Assembly: GCF_020181595.1 (NCBI RefSeq)
Contig: NZ_CP084028.1
Span: forward strand, 574,967 to 638,966
DNA length: 64,000 bases
Source of the DNA: [Mycobacterium] vasticus
GTDB taxonomy: Bacteria; Actinomycetota; Actinomycetes; Mycobacteriales; Mycobacteriaceae
Direction of reading: 5' to 3'
The notes under the pieces are model-generated. The model was given only the letters and a program-made list of their open reading frames with translations, was not told the DNA's origin and ran no database searches. The stretch's first letter is position 1, and each line of letters opens with the position of its first letter. Shown piece by piece: positions 1 to 7,756 of this stretch. The translations under genes were made by a program, and so were the position numbers.

Positions 1-72
1 GCACTGAACAGTCCGGCCACCAGCAAACGCCGACCACACCGGCCCTAACCGCCTAAACTGCCACCCGAAGGA

Positions 73-573
73 TCACGCGATCACGCGACTCCTTACACCA
101 CGCCACTGGGCATGACCGTGGAGCGGATCCGCAACAGATAACAAGCTCTCATCCAATGCAATCATGAAACGGCGGCTAGCGATATCGTCCGCAACGACAT
201 ACGTTGGAAAGATAGGGACAAAGAACCCTGGTTTGATCGTTCGAAGAAGGATGATCGGCAGTCTTAGTTCGTAGGCTCGCCGCAACTTGCGATTGTCACT
301 GTCGGTACGTGCACTGCGGTAGTCATAGGAGAACAGGGAATCGCTGATCTGCTCGTCTGCATATGGGCCGCTGGGGTTGGAAATGATCGACAGCGTTGCT
401 GCCATGTCTCGGGGATTTCGAATACCTCGGCTACGGTCGATGAGGCGGTAGGTGCCATCACCTACTTTCAGCGATTCCAGTTGGGCGCGGGTGACAATGC
501 CGTGCTCCGTCGTCAGCTCAGTCAAGCGCTGGAAGATGAGTTGGCGGAGTTCCAGCTCGACTGCGCTGTCCAT
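73..573 (-). CDS. Truncated N-terminal part of an HNH restriction-type endonuclease
   Basis: A 166-residue ORF. Its sequence (a run of small beta-rich elements ending in a 'YVVADD..SRRFMIALDESL' type segment) resembles the N-terminal DNA-recognition part of a family of about 300-residue putative restriction endonucleases that carry a C-terminal HNH domain. Here the protein stops shortly after 'ADPLHG' and no HNH motif follows in any frame down to position 1, so the catalytic part is missing. The DNA is visibly less GC-rich than its neighbours, which suggests acquisition by transfer. It lies downstream of other HNH/HTH remnants on the same strand. The family assignment is from memory; the gene is likely non-functional, or at most a DNA-binding fragment. 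Confidence 0.5.
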   Translation of the reverse strand: MDSAVELELRQLIFQRLTELTTEHGIVTRAQLESLKVGDGTYRLIDRSRGIRNPRDMAATLSIISNPSGPYADEQISDSLFSYDYRSARTDSDNRKLRRAYELRLPIILLRTIKPGFFVPIFPTYVVADDIASRRFMIALDESLLSVADPLHGHAQWRGVRSRVIA

Positions 574-612
574 GCCTGAAGTCTCGCATGCGGCTAGGGG
601 GCCAAGGCTTCA

Positions 613-1016
613 TTACGGAATGACTGCGCCGTGCCGCACGTCCGCACCATCGCCGACACCCACCCGAATCCACCACTGTGGGTGGCTGATATCTAACCGG
701 ATGCTCTGCTGGTAGCCCGCCCACGTCGGCACGCCCGGCGCCGGGTGATCTGCAGCGACGGCAACGCATGCCGCTTGTCGCCGTTGCAGCGTGGGCAGGC
801 CAGCACCAGATTGGCCAGGCCATCGATACCGACCAGTGACCACGGCAGCACGTGGTCCATCGGATTGTCGGACAGTAACGCGTTGTCGCAGTAGAAACGC
901 CGGGAGCCGAAGGCATCCTTGAACGGTTCGCGCACCGCGGACATCGAAATCCGTTCCCTTCCGAACAGATGCCACTTACGTTGGGCACTTCGGCGGTAGC
1001 GCAGTGGAGAGGCAGC
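613..1016 (-). pseudogene. Decayed HNH endonuclease remnant
   Basis: The minus-strand frame ending at 693 contains a recognisable HNH core: '[12 protein letters not shown]', then '[21 protein letters not shown]', then '[13 protein letters not shown]' with both CxxC-like metal ligands partly kept. The expected C-terminal tail, with a '[17 protein letters not shown]' pattern, is found in a different frame at about 670-741, immediately after the HNH core. The usual linker of roughly 30-40 residues between them is missing. A frameshift plus deletion therefore disrupts the gene. At its 5' side the reading frame runs straight into a HTH-like remnant, so the intact N-terminus is also lost. Calls are by eye; a family alignment would fix the lesions. 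Confidence 0.6.
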
Positions 1017-1231
1017 GCTTCCGAATCGTTGGTAGGCACCGATCGCATCCCAGGTGTCGCCCGCTGCCCGGGCGGCCGCGACGGCAGCGCGCAGGTCGGA
1101 CTCGGCTGCGCTCACTTCTTCGACTGCTGCGATGATCCGTCGGATAGCCGGGCATCGCGGGCATCGGACGCGTTCGCTTCAACGGAATCCAGCCAGTCAT
1201 CAACGGTCTGCGTGCTTTTCACTTTCGCCAT
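1017..1231 (-). pseudogene. Frameshifted small HTH-type DNA-binding protein
   Basis: An ATG at 1231 preceded by a GAGGAGG Shine-Dalgarno opens a 39-residue ORF beginning [18 protein letters not shown] and stopping at 1112. The continuation expected for this small mycobacterial protein type ('[22 protein letters not shown]', then '[12 protein letters not shown]') is present in the next frame, so a single-base indel near 1145 separates the halves. The usual 'ALGVSRQAA' recognition helix between 'AIGA' and 'YQRFG' is missing in frame, leaving '[11 protein letters not shown]'. The second frame could restart at GTG 1115, which overlaps the first stop as GTGA. The lost recognition helix nevertheless argues for a dead gene. 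The frame then fuses to the HNH remnant. Confidence 0.55.
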
Positions 1232-1386
1232 GGTGACCACCTCCTCAGTGCAGATACTTGTGAAACTTGGCGGCGTGGATTATTCGTGGCTAGCGGAGCT
1301 GATTGCCCCTGGCATGGAGAATGTCGGTATCGTCGACGCCGTGCTTGCGGGCACTGGGCCAAATCTCCACTCTGTAAAGGATGCCT

Positions 1387-3339
1387 TTACAACGAGTGGT
1401 GAGCTACTGCCCGCACGGGACTGCTCGTGTCCGCACCGTCGCTGAGCAGCGCGACAAATTCCAGCGGGTCGGGATAGCGTGCGAGGAGCTTGATCAGCGG
1501 GTCGCGTTGCTGCGCCGAAACGGGTTCGAGTGCAAAGAACCGCAGGCCGACGCCGTCGGATGCCAGTCGGGCGCAGACCAACTGCCCGGCTTGCAGCGGG
1601 TAGTCGGACCCGTCGACCTCGTGTCGTTCGCCGGTACCCGCATCCCGCACGACGGTGCTCCCGCCGTGCTGCACCTGCTCGACCTCGAACACCGAGCGTG
1701 GCGTCCGCAGCCACTGCTCGGCCAGCTGCAGCTCGTCGTCGGGCAGCAAAGTGCCGCGTACCGTCAGGAACTCGTCGAAGCCGCCCCCCTCGAACAGCAC
1801 CGTGTCGATCACCACCGGATCGGCCAGTGCCGCGTTGAACTCGGCTACCCCATCGTCGATGACCGAGCCGCACCGTTTCAAGGCGACCGCGTACCGCAGG
1901 TCGGTCCAGTTGCCGAGCAGGACATGCGCAAGGGCCTTGTGGTAGAGCCAGCCCACCCGGTCGCGCAACGGCAGCCCACCCAGATGGCACTTCTTGTATT
2001 TGCGGCCGGATCCACACCAGCACGGGGCATTGCGGCCCAGGTCGGCTGGCGGCGGGCAGTGATGTAGCCGCAACAGGTACACCAGCGGATGATCCGCTTT
2101 CGCGCGGGCGCGGCGCAGCAGTGCCAGACCTGCCTCGGCGTCGCCGCGGTAGGAGGCGATTTCGGCCAAGTCGAACAGTGGTAGCGGCCAGTCACCGTCC
2201 ATCGCCTGCGCCTCCAGCAGGGCCCGTTCGAAGCCAGCCATATCGCCATCGCGTTCGCACGCCACCGCGCGAAGCCATTGGCACGCTACCCGCGCCGATG
2301 ACGCCACACGTGGTTCCAATGCGTTGGCCAATGCTCGCAAGCCACCCGCGCTGAGTCGACCGTCGGGGATGGTTTCTGACGCCAGCGCCTCGGCGATCGC
2401 CGGGTCGGCCAGCGCGTTGCCGACGTCATCCATGGTGTCGCCGATGTCGACCACCGCGGGTTCGACGCCGTCGGCGGATGGGAGTGACTGACGCAGGTCG
2501 TGCAGCATCAGCAGCCCGTAGAGCCGCAGCAGCGTGTTCAGTGCGACCGCTGCGTCATCGGTGAGGCGGTGGTGCCGAGCGAGCCGGTCGCATTCTCGGC
2601 CGAAAGCCCACACGCGGAAGTTGAAATCCGTTGGTGCCAGCCAATTGCCGTGTCGCGCAAGGCCCTGCTCCGCGACCAGCTCTGACAAGGGTGCGGCCGG
2701 CTCGGTGCATAGTGTCGGCGACGCCAGGCACGCCGTCCACACCAGGGCCTCGACGCGTTCCGGCTGCGCGTCGAGTAGGACAGCAAGTTCTGCGCCCACC
2801 GTGGTCTGGGCCGTGGTGGTGACCCGTTCGACGACCAGGCCCGCATCACCCAAGCGGAGACCGACCAGATTTCCGTTATCGACTCCGAGTCTCTCGAATG
2901 TACCTACGGCAAACGCGAGAACATCTCCGTGGTTGAACAACCATTCTGGAATATCCAGCTGGGACAACAGTTGCTCGTCGCCGGGTGTCACGAGGTGCAC
3001 GGCCGACCCGTCGGCGAGTCGTTGATAGGTCGCGCTGGCGCACAGCGCGGCGATCGGAGCAAGGTCCGGGCTGACGGTGAGCACGTCGAAGCCCACCTCG
3101 GGCTCGGTGACGCGGTGGGTGAACACCCGGCCGGCAAGCAACGAAGGCAGCCACGCCCAGCGCCCATCAACCAATTGCCCTGCGGGGAGGTCGATCCGGA
3201 GGCGCAGGCGTCGCAGGGCGCGGGCCGGATCGGCTACGCCGGCTTCCCGCAGGAACTCGTCGATGTCGTCTTCAGCAAGCGGGCCGTGCCCGGCCAGGAT
3301 CGCCGACAGCAGCTCGATGAGATCGGAGTGCTCGGTCAT
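1387..3339 (-). CDS. SEC-C motif-containing protein, 650 aa
   Basis: A long protein of unknown function. The clear landmark is a SEC-C zinc motif, CWCGSGRKYKKCH, at about residues 438-450. This motif resembles the C-terminal metal-binding tail of SecA and occurs in many stand-alone proteins. The part before it is rich in leucine/alanine helices and could be repeat-like; about 190 residues follow the motif. The start is placed at ATG 3339 (MTEHSDLIELL), because the 49 upstream in-frame residues are low-complexity and read through a stretch that is shared with another locus at 5153-5215. It is transcribed towards the decayed HNH/HTH remnants. No enzyme motif was recognised. Confidence 0.75.
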   Translation of the reverse strand: MTEHSDLIELLSAILAGHGPLAEDDIDEFLREAGVADPARALRRLRLRIDLPAGQLVDGRWAWLPSLLAGRVFTHRVTEPEVGFDVLTVSPDLAPIAALCASATYQRLADGSAVHLVTPGDEQLLSQLDIPEWLFNHGDVLAFAVGTFERLGVDNGNLVGLRLGDAGLVVERVTTTAQTTVGAELAVLLDAQPERVEALVWTACLASPTLCTEPAAPLSELVAEQGLARHGNWLAPTDFNFRVWAFGRECDRLARHHRLTDDAAVALNTLLRLYGLLMLHDLRQSLPSADGVEPAVVDIGDTMDDVGNALADPAIAEALASETIPDGRLSAGGLRALANALEPRVASSARVACQWLRAVACERDGDMAGFERALLEAQAMDGDWPLPLFDLAEIASYRGDAEAGLALLRRARAKADHPLVYLLRLHHCPPPADLGRNAPCWCGSGRKYKKCHLGGLPLRDRVGWLYHKALAHVLLGNWTDLRYAVALKRCGSVIDDGVAEFNAALADPVVIDTVLFEGGGFDEFLTVRGTLLPDDELQLAEQWLRTPRSVFEVEQVQHGGSTVVRDAGTGERHEVDGSDYPLQAGQLVCARLASDGVGLRFFALEPVSAQQRDPLIKLLARYPDPLEFVALLSDGADTSSPVRAVAHHSL

Positions 3340-3398
3340 GGCGGTCAGGTTAGGGATGAGGCCGTCGGCCCGCACTTCACCAGAGCGGGTGGTGTGGA
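3337..3398. repeat. Copy A of a ~62-bp element shared with 5153-5215
   Basis: It begins at the start codon of the SEC-C gene and extends upstream. It matches 5153-5215 over its full length with substitutions and one or two indels; the core CCGCACTTCACCAGA is identical. Both copies sit in the same position and orientation relative to an ATG, so they may be a shared promoter/operator or a relic of gene duplication. Confidence 0.7.
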
Positions 3399-3623
3399 TA
3401 ACTCGGCCGATGCCCGCCACTCGTAGAAATGTGTCCGCCCAGCGCGGTAAAGATGCGCCATATGGGATGGCGCGACGCTGGATCAACGGCTACCGTCGGG
3501 GCGCCCACAGCTACCCAGACATCAAGGCATACTTGCAGTACGCGACAGCGCAAGCTGACTGAACCGCGTGGTGGGGCTCGGCATCCGCCCGGTCACGACC
3601 CCCGGTGCACTACCGTCGTCGGC

Positions 3624-4403
3624 GTGGCCGGCGACAACGACGAAATCCGGAGACTTGCCAACGAGGTGCTGGCTAGCCTGTCCCCGGACGAGTTGCGGAC
3701 GCTGACCCAACAACTGCTGGCGCAACGTCCACAGGCGCTTGACGTGCATCTCACCGCGCCCAAGCCACCGTCACGCCGCCGGCCCCGCCGTAAGAAGCCG
3801 GTGACGCTGCGGGTCCGCGTCGAGCTGTCCAATACGAAACCGGCGCTGTGGCGGCGGCTGGAACTGCCATCGGATCTGATGCTCGACGAGGTGCACCAGA
3901 TCCTGCAGACCGCGTTCGGCTGGACCGACTCGCATCTGCACCAATTCGGCAGCGGCCCGTCGTATCACGGCCCCGACACCGAGTACTACCTGTGCCCGTT
4001 CATGGTCGAGGACGGCGAGGACGGGGTGCCCGAGGATGAGGTGCGCCTGGACGAACTGCTCGTCGACGTCGGCGACAAGCTGTTCTACGTCTACGATTTC
4101 GGCGACAACTGGCGCCACGTGATCCAGCTGGAGGCCGTGCTGGACCGCGATACGGCCGCACCCCGGGCCGTCTGCACCGGCGGGCGGCAACCCGGACCGG
4201 CCGAGGACTGCGGCGGTGTCGGCGGCTACGAACTACTGGTCGCGGCCACCGATCCGGCCCACCCCGAGCATGCTGCCGCGCGCGCCGAGTATGCCGACAT
4301 GTTCGGCGACGACGTCGATCCGCGCGGCTGGGCGCCGACCCCGTTCGACATCGAGGCGATCAACCGTGAGCTGGCCGACGACGGCGAGCTCCAGGGCCGG
4401 TGA
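3624..4403 (+). CDS. Plasmid pRiA4b ORF-3 family protein
   Basis: A 259-residue protein from GTG 3624. After a charged N-terminal helix (residues 1-35) and a basic linker (about 45-65, SRRRPRRKK) comes the pRiA4b ORF-3-like domain. Its typical elements are visible: 'LRVRVELSNTKPALWRRLELPSDLMLDEVHQ' (cut here as a description of the opening strand-helix), 'FGWTDSHLHQF', 'FYVYDFGDNWRH' and 'GGRQPGPAEDCGGVGGY'. This family also occurs as the passenger gene of some IS elements, but no transposase or terminal repeats are visible nearby. Function is unknown. The GTG start is chosen because upstream in-frame sequence is low-complexity; no strong Shine-Dalgarno is seen, so translation may be leaderless. 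Confidence 0.85.
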   Translation: MAGDNDEIRRLANEVLASLSPDELRTLTQQLLAQRPQALDVHLTAPKPPSRRRPRRKKPVTLRVRVELSNTKPALWRRLELPSDLMLDEVHQILQTAFGWTDSHLHQFGSGPSYHGPDTEYYLCPFMVEDGEDGVPEDEVRLDELLVDVGDKLFYVYDFGDNWRHVIQLEAVLDRDTAAPRAVCTGGRQPGPAEDCGGVGGYELLVAATDPAHPEHAAARAEYADMFGDDVDPRGWAPTPFDIEAINRELADDGELQGR

Positions 4404-4463
4404 CGGCGGCCCACTGGTGGAGCTGCTCGACGCCCACGGAACCAAGAAGTTGCGTCGGCTCGG

Positions 4464-4694
4464 TCAGGCGACTTCGCGGACGTGCAGGATCTCGCGGCGC
4501 CGTCGTGGCCGTATCGCGTCGTCTCCTACCGTGACTACGGCTATCGTGCCGCCGTCGGCGGCGGTGAACTCCACTTCGTAGCCGTCTGCTGCATAGCGGC
4601 CGACGACAGCGCCGACATCCCCGGCTAGAAGGCCTGCGTCGGGCAGGTCGCGAGTCAGCACGACAACTTCGTGTTCTGTATACATTCGGTCCAC
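4464..4694 (-). CDS. DUF4926 domain protein, 76 aa
   Basis: A small protein with the DUF4926 pattern: 'HEVVVLTRDLPDAGLLAGDVGAVV' followed by a short beta barrel-like 'GYEVEFTAADGGTIAVVTV'. The fold resembles SH3-like small barrels. Only 3 bp separate it from the stop of the upstream DUF6883 gene, so the two are co-transcribed. DUF4926 and DUF6883 genes are commonly adjacent in other genomes as I recall, which suggests a two-component module; a toxin/immunity or toxin/antitoxin role is a guess. The C-terminus is basic (RPRRRREI). Confidence 0.75.
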   Translation of the reverse strand: MDRMYTEHEVVVLTRDLPDAGLLAGDVGAVVGRYAADGYEVEFTAADGGTIAVVTVGDDAIRPRRRREILHVREVA

Positions 4695-4697
4695 CCT

Positions 4698-5024
4698 TCA
4701 GCTTGGGTATGCAGTTACCAGTCGAGGGGCGGCGTCAGGGCCATCGCTGATCCATACGGTACGCAACGTCATCATTCGGCCGCACGGTGCTTCCACACTA
4801 CCGTCGACGATCATCTTGAGGCCATAGGTTGTGGCGTCAACGTCGATGACCTCGCCATTCTCGGCTATGTATGTCAGATCGTCACGAAGGCGGGTCCATT
4901 CGTCGATGCGATATCCCAGCCCCATGAAATATGCGGCCTTCGCGCCTCCGACAGGATGAGCCGGTGCCAGCAGGTACTCGATGATCTTGCGCTCACCGAC
5001 GTGGGCTTCGTTCCAGCGGATCAC
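4698..5024 (-). CDS. DUF6883 domain protein, 108 aa
   Basis: The protein carries the DUF6883 hallmark 'IIEYLLAPAHPVGGAKAAYF..LGY' followed by a helix (WTRLRDDL) and strands ending 'MTLRTVWISD..APRLVTAYP'. DUF6883 also appears at the ends of large toxin-like proteins as I recall, so a catalytic role is possible but unproven. I choose GTG 5024 as the start because it overlaps the stop of the upstream 44-residue ORF as GTGA, a classic coupling arrangement, and because the longer ORF from 5087 adds residues that do not look like the family. The gene is followed 3 bp later by the DUF4926 gene. Confidence 0.75.
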   Translation of the reverse strand: MIRWNEAHVGERKIIEYLLAPAHPVGGAKAAYFMGLGYRIDEWTRLRDDLTYIAENGEVIDVDATTYGLKMIVDGSVEAPCGRMMTLRTVWISDGPDAAPRLVTAYPS

Positions 5025-5155
5025 GAGGTACCTGCCGTGCCGGGATAGGCGTCGAGCCGATTCCGAAGCTGCTCGGAGATGTCGCATTCACACAGCGGAT
5101 CGTGCGCGGTGAGAATCGTCGACAGCGGCACGTTCGGATCGAACGGATCAGGCAT
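5021..5155 (-). CDS. 44-aa ORF resembling the N-terminus of the SEC-C protein
   Basis: The peptide MPDPFDPNVPLSTILTAHDP, followed by 'LCECDISEQLRNRL', parallels the N-terminus of the 1387-3339 protein ('MTEHSDLIELLSAILAGHGP', then 'LAEDDIDEFLREAG') in spacing and in the pattern SxILxxHxPLxExDIxExLR. The DNA upstream of its ATG also matches. It ends with TGA overlapping the GTG of the DUF6883 gene by 4 bp. It is either a truncated duplicate of the SEC-C gene's 5' end now heading the DUF6883-DUF4926 operon, or a genuine leader ORF that couples their translation. Confidence 0.5.
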   Translation of the reverse strand: MPDPFDPNVPLSTILTAHDPLCECDISEQLRNRLDAYPGTAGTS

Positions 5156-5215
5156 GTCGGTCAGGCTATGGCGGCGGGGAATGGGGCCGCACTTCACCAG
5201 ATCGGGCGGTGTGGA
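5153..5215. repeat. Copy B of the ~62-bp element shared with 3337-3398
   Basis: This is the upstream flank of the 44-aa ORF. It is the diverged counterpart of 3337-3398, with the identical core CCGCACTTCACCAGA and nearly identical GGTCAGG and GGTGTGGA segments. The remaining bases to 5327 show no further gene. Confidence 0.7.
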
Positions 5216-5327
5216 GAAGACGCCTGGCGTCGATCCGGTCATTCCTCAGCGATCCGAGATGCCGCGTGCGGCCGAGTTGCCGTGATCCCGATCGCGTGCG
5301 TTCGGTCTGCGGCTGCCGTCCATCCCC

Positions 5328-6704
5328 TTAGGCGGTGACCACCAACGACATTCCGTGACGATCCCGTCCCCGGCGCCGCCGGCTGCGCTCCAGCAGCCGG
5401 GCCACCGCGGCCTCCACCCCGCGGGCCAGCTCCGCGGCGTCGGGGACAGCATCGAAGTCGGCGAGGATCCCGAAGAACAACTGATCGGCGTAGTTCAACA
5501 CCGCCGCCGCGCTGCGCAGCTGGACCGCGATTGGCGGAATCGGCAAGACCCCGATCACGTTGCAGCCCATCACCTGCAGCGGCCGGCGGGGCCCGGCCAC
5601 ATTCACCGCCATGGTGGCCACGTTGCGCTGCGGCAGCCGGGCCAGCAGATCCAGGGCCCACGAGGTCACCGGGAACGGCAGCATCCGGGCCGCCGCGGCC
5701 ACCAATCCTTCCGCTCCGCTGCCGGTGTCGGCCATCTGCTCCATCCGGGCGTGAATGAGCCGCAACCGTAGTACCGGATTGGCCTCGTGCACAGGCAGAT
5801 ACGGCAGACGCATCGCGTCGCGGCTGGGCACCAGGGTGCGCAGCGACTCGGCGTTGGGCTTCTCACCGCGGCGCAACAACATGTCGCGGTAGACCTCGGT
5901 GAGCGCGGCCAGCGCCACGTCGTCGACGGTGACGTTGAAGGTCCGGCAGATCTGGTGGATGTCGTCGAGGGCGACCTGCGCCGCGGTGTAGCGCCGCCGA
6001 GAGGTCACCGGCCCGTTAAGTGCGGACGACGGACGCTGCAGTCCGGCCGCGAATTCGTTTGCGCTGCGAACGATCTCGCGGGCCGCGGCCAACGCGTCGC
6101 CGGCGATCTGTGCGGGAGCCCGCAGCGCCGCCAGCCACGGGCTTGGGCGCGGGGCCGGGCGTTCCGCACCGTTCCGGGCGCTACCCGCGGGGTGTTTGTG
6201 CATGCAGTGCTCGACAGCGTCAGCGCCGGCCATGGGCTCATCGGACAATCCGGTCAGGATGTGCACGGTCGCAACGGCATCGGCCAGGCACGGGTGCACC
6301 TTCATCAGGATCGCCCACCGGTTGTCGGCCAGCTCGCTGATCAACCAGATCTCCCACAGCGGGCGGTCGTGGTCCAGCTGCCACGACATCACGTCGGCCA
6401 CCACGCTGTAGAGGTCCTCGTCGCTGCCGGAGCCCGGGAGAGCGACGCGCCGCACGTGATAGGCCAGGTCGAACTTGTCGTCGTCGACCCACTGCGGTGC
6501 GTCGAGGTCGAAGATCTGGCGGCGCAACCGCTGCGAGAACCGGGGGCAGGCCGCGATCCGCTCGGACAGGGTCGCCATGAGCGCGTCGTGGTCGGGCATC
6601 GGGCCCTCCAGGATCGCCAGTCCGCCGATGCCCAGCCGGGTGTGCGGGTCGGTGTGCTCGGCGTGCAGGAAGGCGGTGTCAAGGGTGCTCAGTCGCTGTG
6701 ACAT
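5328..6704 (-). CDS. WS/DGAT family acyltransferase (wax ester synthase/diacylglycerol acyltransferase-like)
   Basis: A 458-residue protein with the whole layout of mycobacterial Tgs-type acyltransferases, which make triacylglycerol or wax esters from acyl-CoA. Landmarks are the N-terminal 'LSTLDTAFLHAE', 'RPLWEIWLI' (about 114-122), the active-site loop near 137-143 and the C-terminal 'NVAGPRRPL' with 'SYAD..FFGILAD'-like strands. The usual HHxxxDG catalytic motif reads HPCLADA (137-143): the second, catalytic histidine is proline and the terminal glycine is alanine. The protein may therefore be inactive or have another role. The start ATG 6704 is followed directly by the conserved N-terminus. 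It is divergent from the DUF2182 operon, with a 178-bp gap that holds no gene. Confidence 0.85.
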   Translation of the reverse strand: MSQRLSTLDTAFLHAEHTDPHTRLGIGGLAILEGPMPDHDALMATLSERIAACPRFSQRLRRQIFDLDAPQWVDDDKFDLAYHVRRVALPGSGSDEDLYSVVADVMSWQLDHDRPLWEIWLISELADNRWAILMKVHPCLADAVATVHILTGLSDEPMAGADAVEHCMHKHPAGSARNGAERPAPRPSPWLAALRAPAQIAGDALAAAREIVRSANEFAAGLQRPSSALNGPVTSRRRYTAAQVALDDIHQICRTFNVTVDDVALAALTEVYRDMLLRRGEKPNAESLRTLVPSRDAMRLPYLPVHEANPVLRLRLIHARMEQMADTGSGAEGLVAAAARMLPFPVTSWALDLLARLPQRNVATMAVNVAGPRRPLQVMGCNVIGVLPIPPIAVQLRSAAAVLNYADQLFFGILADFDAVPDAAELARGVEAAVARLLERSRRRRGRDRHGMSLVVTA

Positions 6705-6882
6705 GACGTCCTCCGAGTTATCTGTTACGCGTAGTATCAGTATCGACTATCGGCGACGCCGTCGGCAGGGCCGGAAGTCCCTAAGCAGCGCATCAACTCT
6801 CGGACGAAACCCGCCCCTATTTCGACGAGTGGTCTCCGGGTAATGTTCAGCAAATGGTCCATCGGCGAAGGGGCGCCCCGCG

Positions 6883-7743
6883 ATGGTGGCATCCGACCAG
6901 GTAAGCGGCCGGACTACGGCTGCGCTCCGGGAGGGGTGGAACGATCCGGGCCGGTGGCTGTGGGTCATCGCCGCGGCGTGCTGGGTGGCACTGCTGGCAG
7001 CCGGGCATCACCATGACGTTCTCATCACCGGCGGAGCGACACCGCGATCGGTTGCCGCCGTGGCGATCTCCGTTGCGCTGCTGGCCGGCGCCTGGCTGGA
7101 GATGACCGCCGCGATGATGCTGCCGACGACCATTCCGATGGTGCGAATGTTCACCGTCGTCAGCGCCCGCGCCCCGCGAACGGCCTGGGTGCGTACCGCC
7201 TTCCTCGCCGGCTACCTGGCGCTGTGGTTGACGTTCGCGCTCGTCGCAGTCGCGGTCGCCGCCGCTGTCCGCGCCTGGGCGGCACCGGCACAACTCGGTT
7301 GGATCGCAGCTCGACCGCACCTGATCCTCGCCGCCGTGCTGGCGATCGCCGGGATCTTCCAACTCACCCCGCTCAAGGACCGCTGCCTGACCCAGTGCCG
7401 CGACCCCCGGGCCTTCCTGTTCGCCCACTACCGGCGTGGTGTCGCGGGCGCCTGGAACCTGGGTCTGCGCCACGGCTGGTCGTGTCTGGGGTGCTGCTGG
7501 GCGCTGATGCTGATCATGTTCGGCACCGGACTGGGCAATGTGCTGGCCATGCTGGTGCTGACCACGGTGATGCTGATCGAGAAGACCGCCCCCTGGGGCC
7601 GGCGGATCGTGGCGCCCCTCGGCGTCGCCTTGCTGATTGCCGCGGCGTTGGTGGGCCTGTTCGGAGACCGCCTGCCCGGCTGGGGCCTGTATCAGCCGTT
7701 GCAGTCGTCGACCGGTACACATCACCACTTGAGCCACCCGTGA
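6883..7743 (+). CDS. DUF2182 multi-pass membrane protein
   Basis: A 286-residue integral membrane protein with about six to seven hydrophobic segments. It carries the DUF2182 signature: a 'WLEMTAAMMLPTTIPMVRMF' membrane helix near residues 67-90, and later 'LTPLKDRCLTQCRDP' followed by 'GLRHGWSCLGCCWALM'. The Met-rich helix and the paired cysteines (CLTQC and CLGCC) suggest metal or redox chemistry in the membrane; this is inference. It ends with a histidine-rich tail (THHHLSH). The next gene starts 13 bp downstream, and a flavin reductase follows, so the three form an operon. Confidence 0.85.
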   Translation: MVASDQVSGRTTAALREGWNDPGRWLWVIAAACWVALLAAGHHHDVLITGGATPRSVAAVAISVALLAGAWLEMTAAMMLPTTIPMVRMFTVVSARAPRTAWVRTAFLAGYLALWLTFALVAVAVAAAVRAWAAPAQLGWIAARPHLILAAVLAIAGIFQLTPLKDRCLTQCRDPRAFLFAHYRRGVAGAWNLGLRHGWSCLGCCWALMLIMFGTGLGNVLAMLVLTTVMLIEKTAPWGRRIVAPLGVALLIAAALVGLFGDRLPGWGLYQPLQSSTGTHHHLSHP

Positions 7744-7756
7744 AAAGGAGATCGTC

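Noticed and set aside
969..1445. 158-codon + strand frame with a plausible-looking stretch near 1260-1400
   Set aside because: It runs antisense to the HTH/HNH remnants and into the SEC-C gene end, has no start signal of its own, and no family was recognised.
3624..4403. Insertion sequence carrying the pRiA4b ORF-3 gene
   Set aside because: No transposase, terminal inverted repeats or target-site duplication are visible around the gene.
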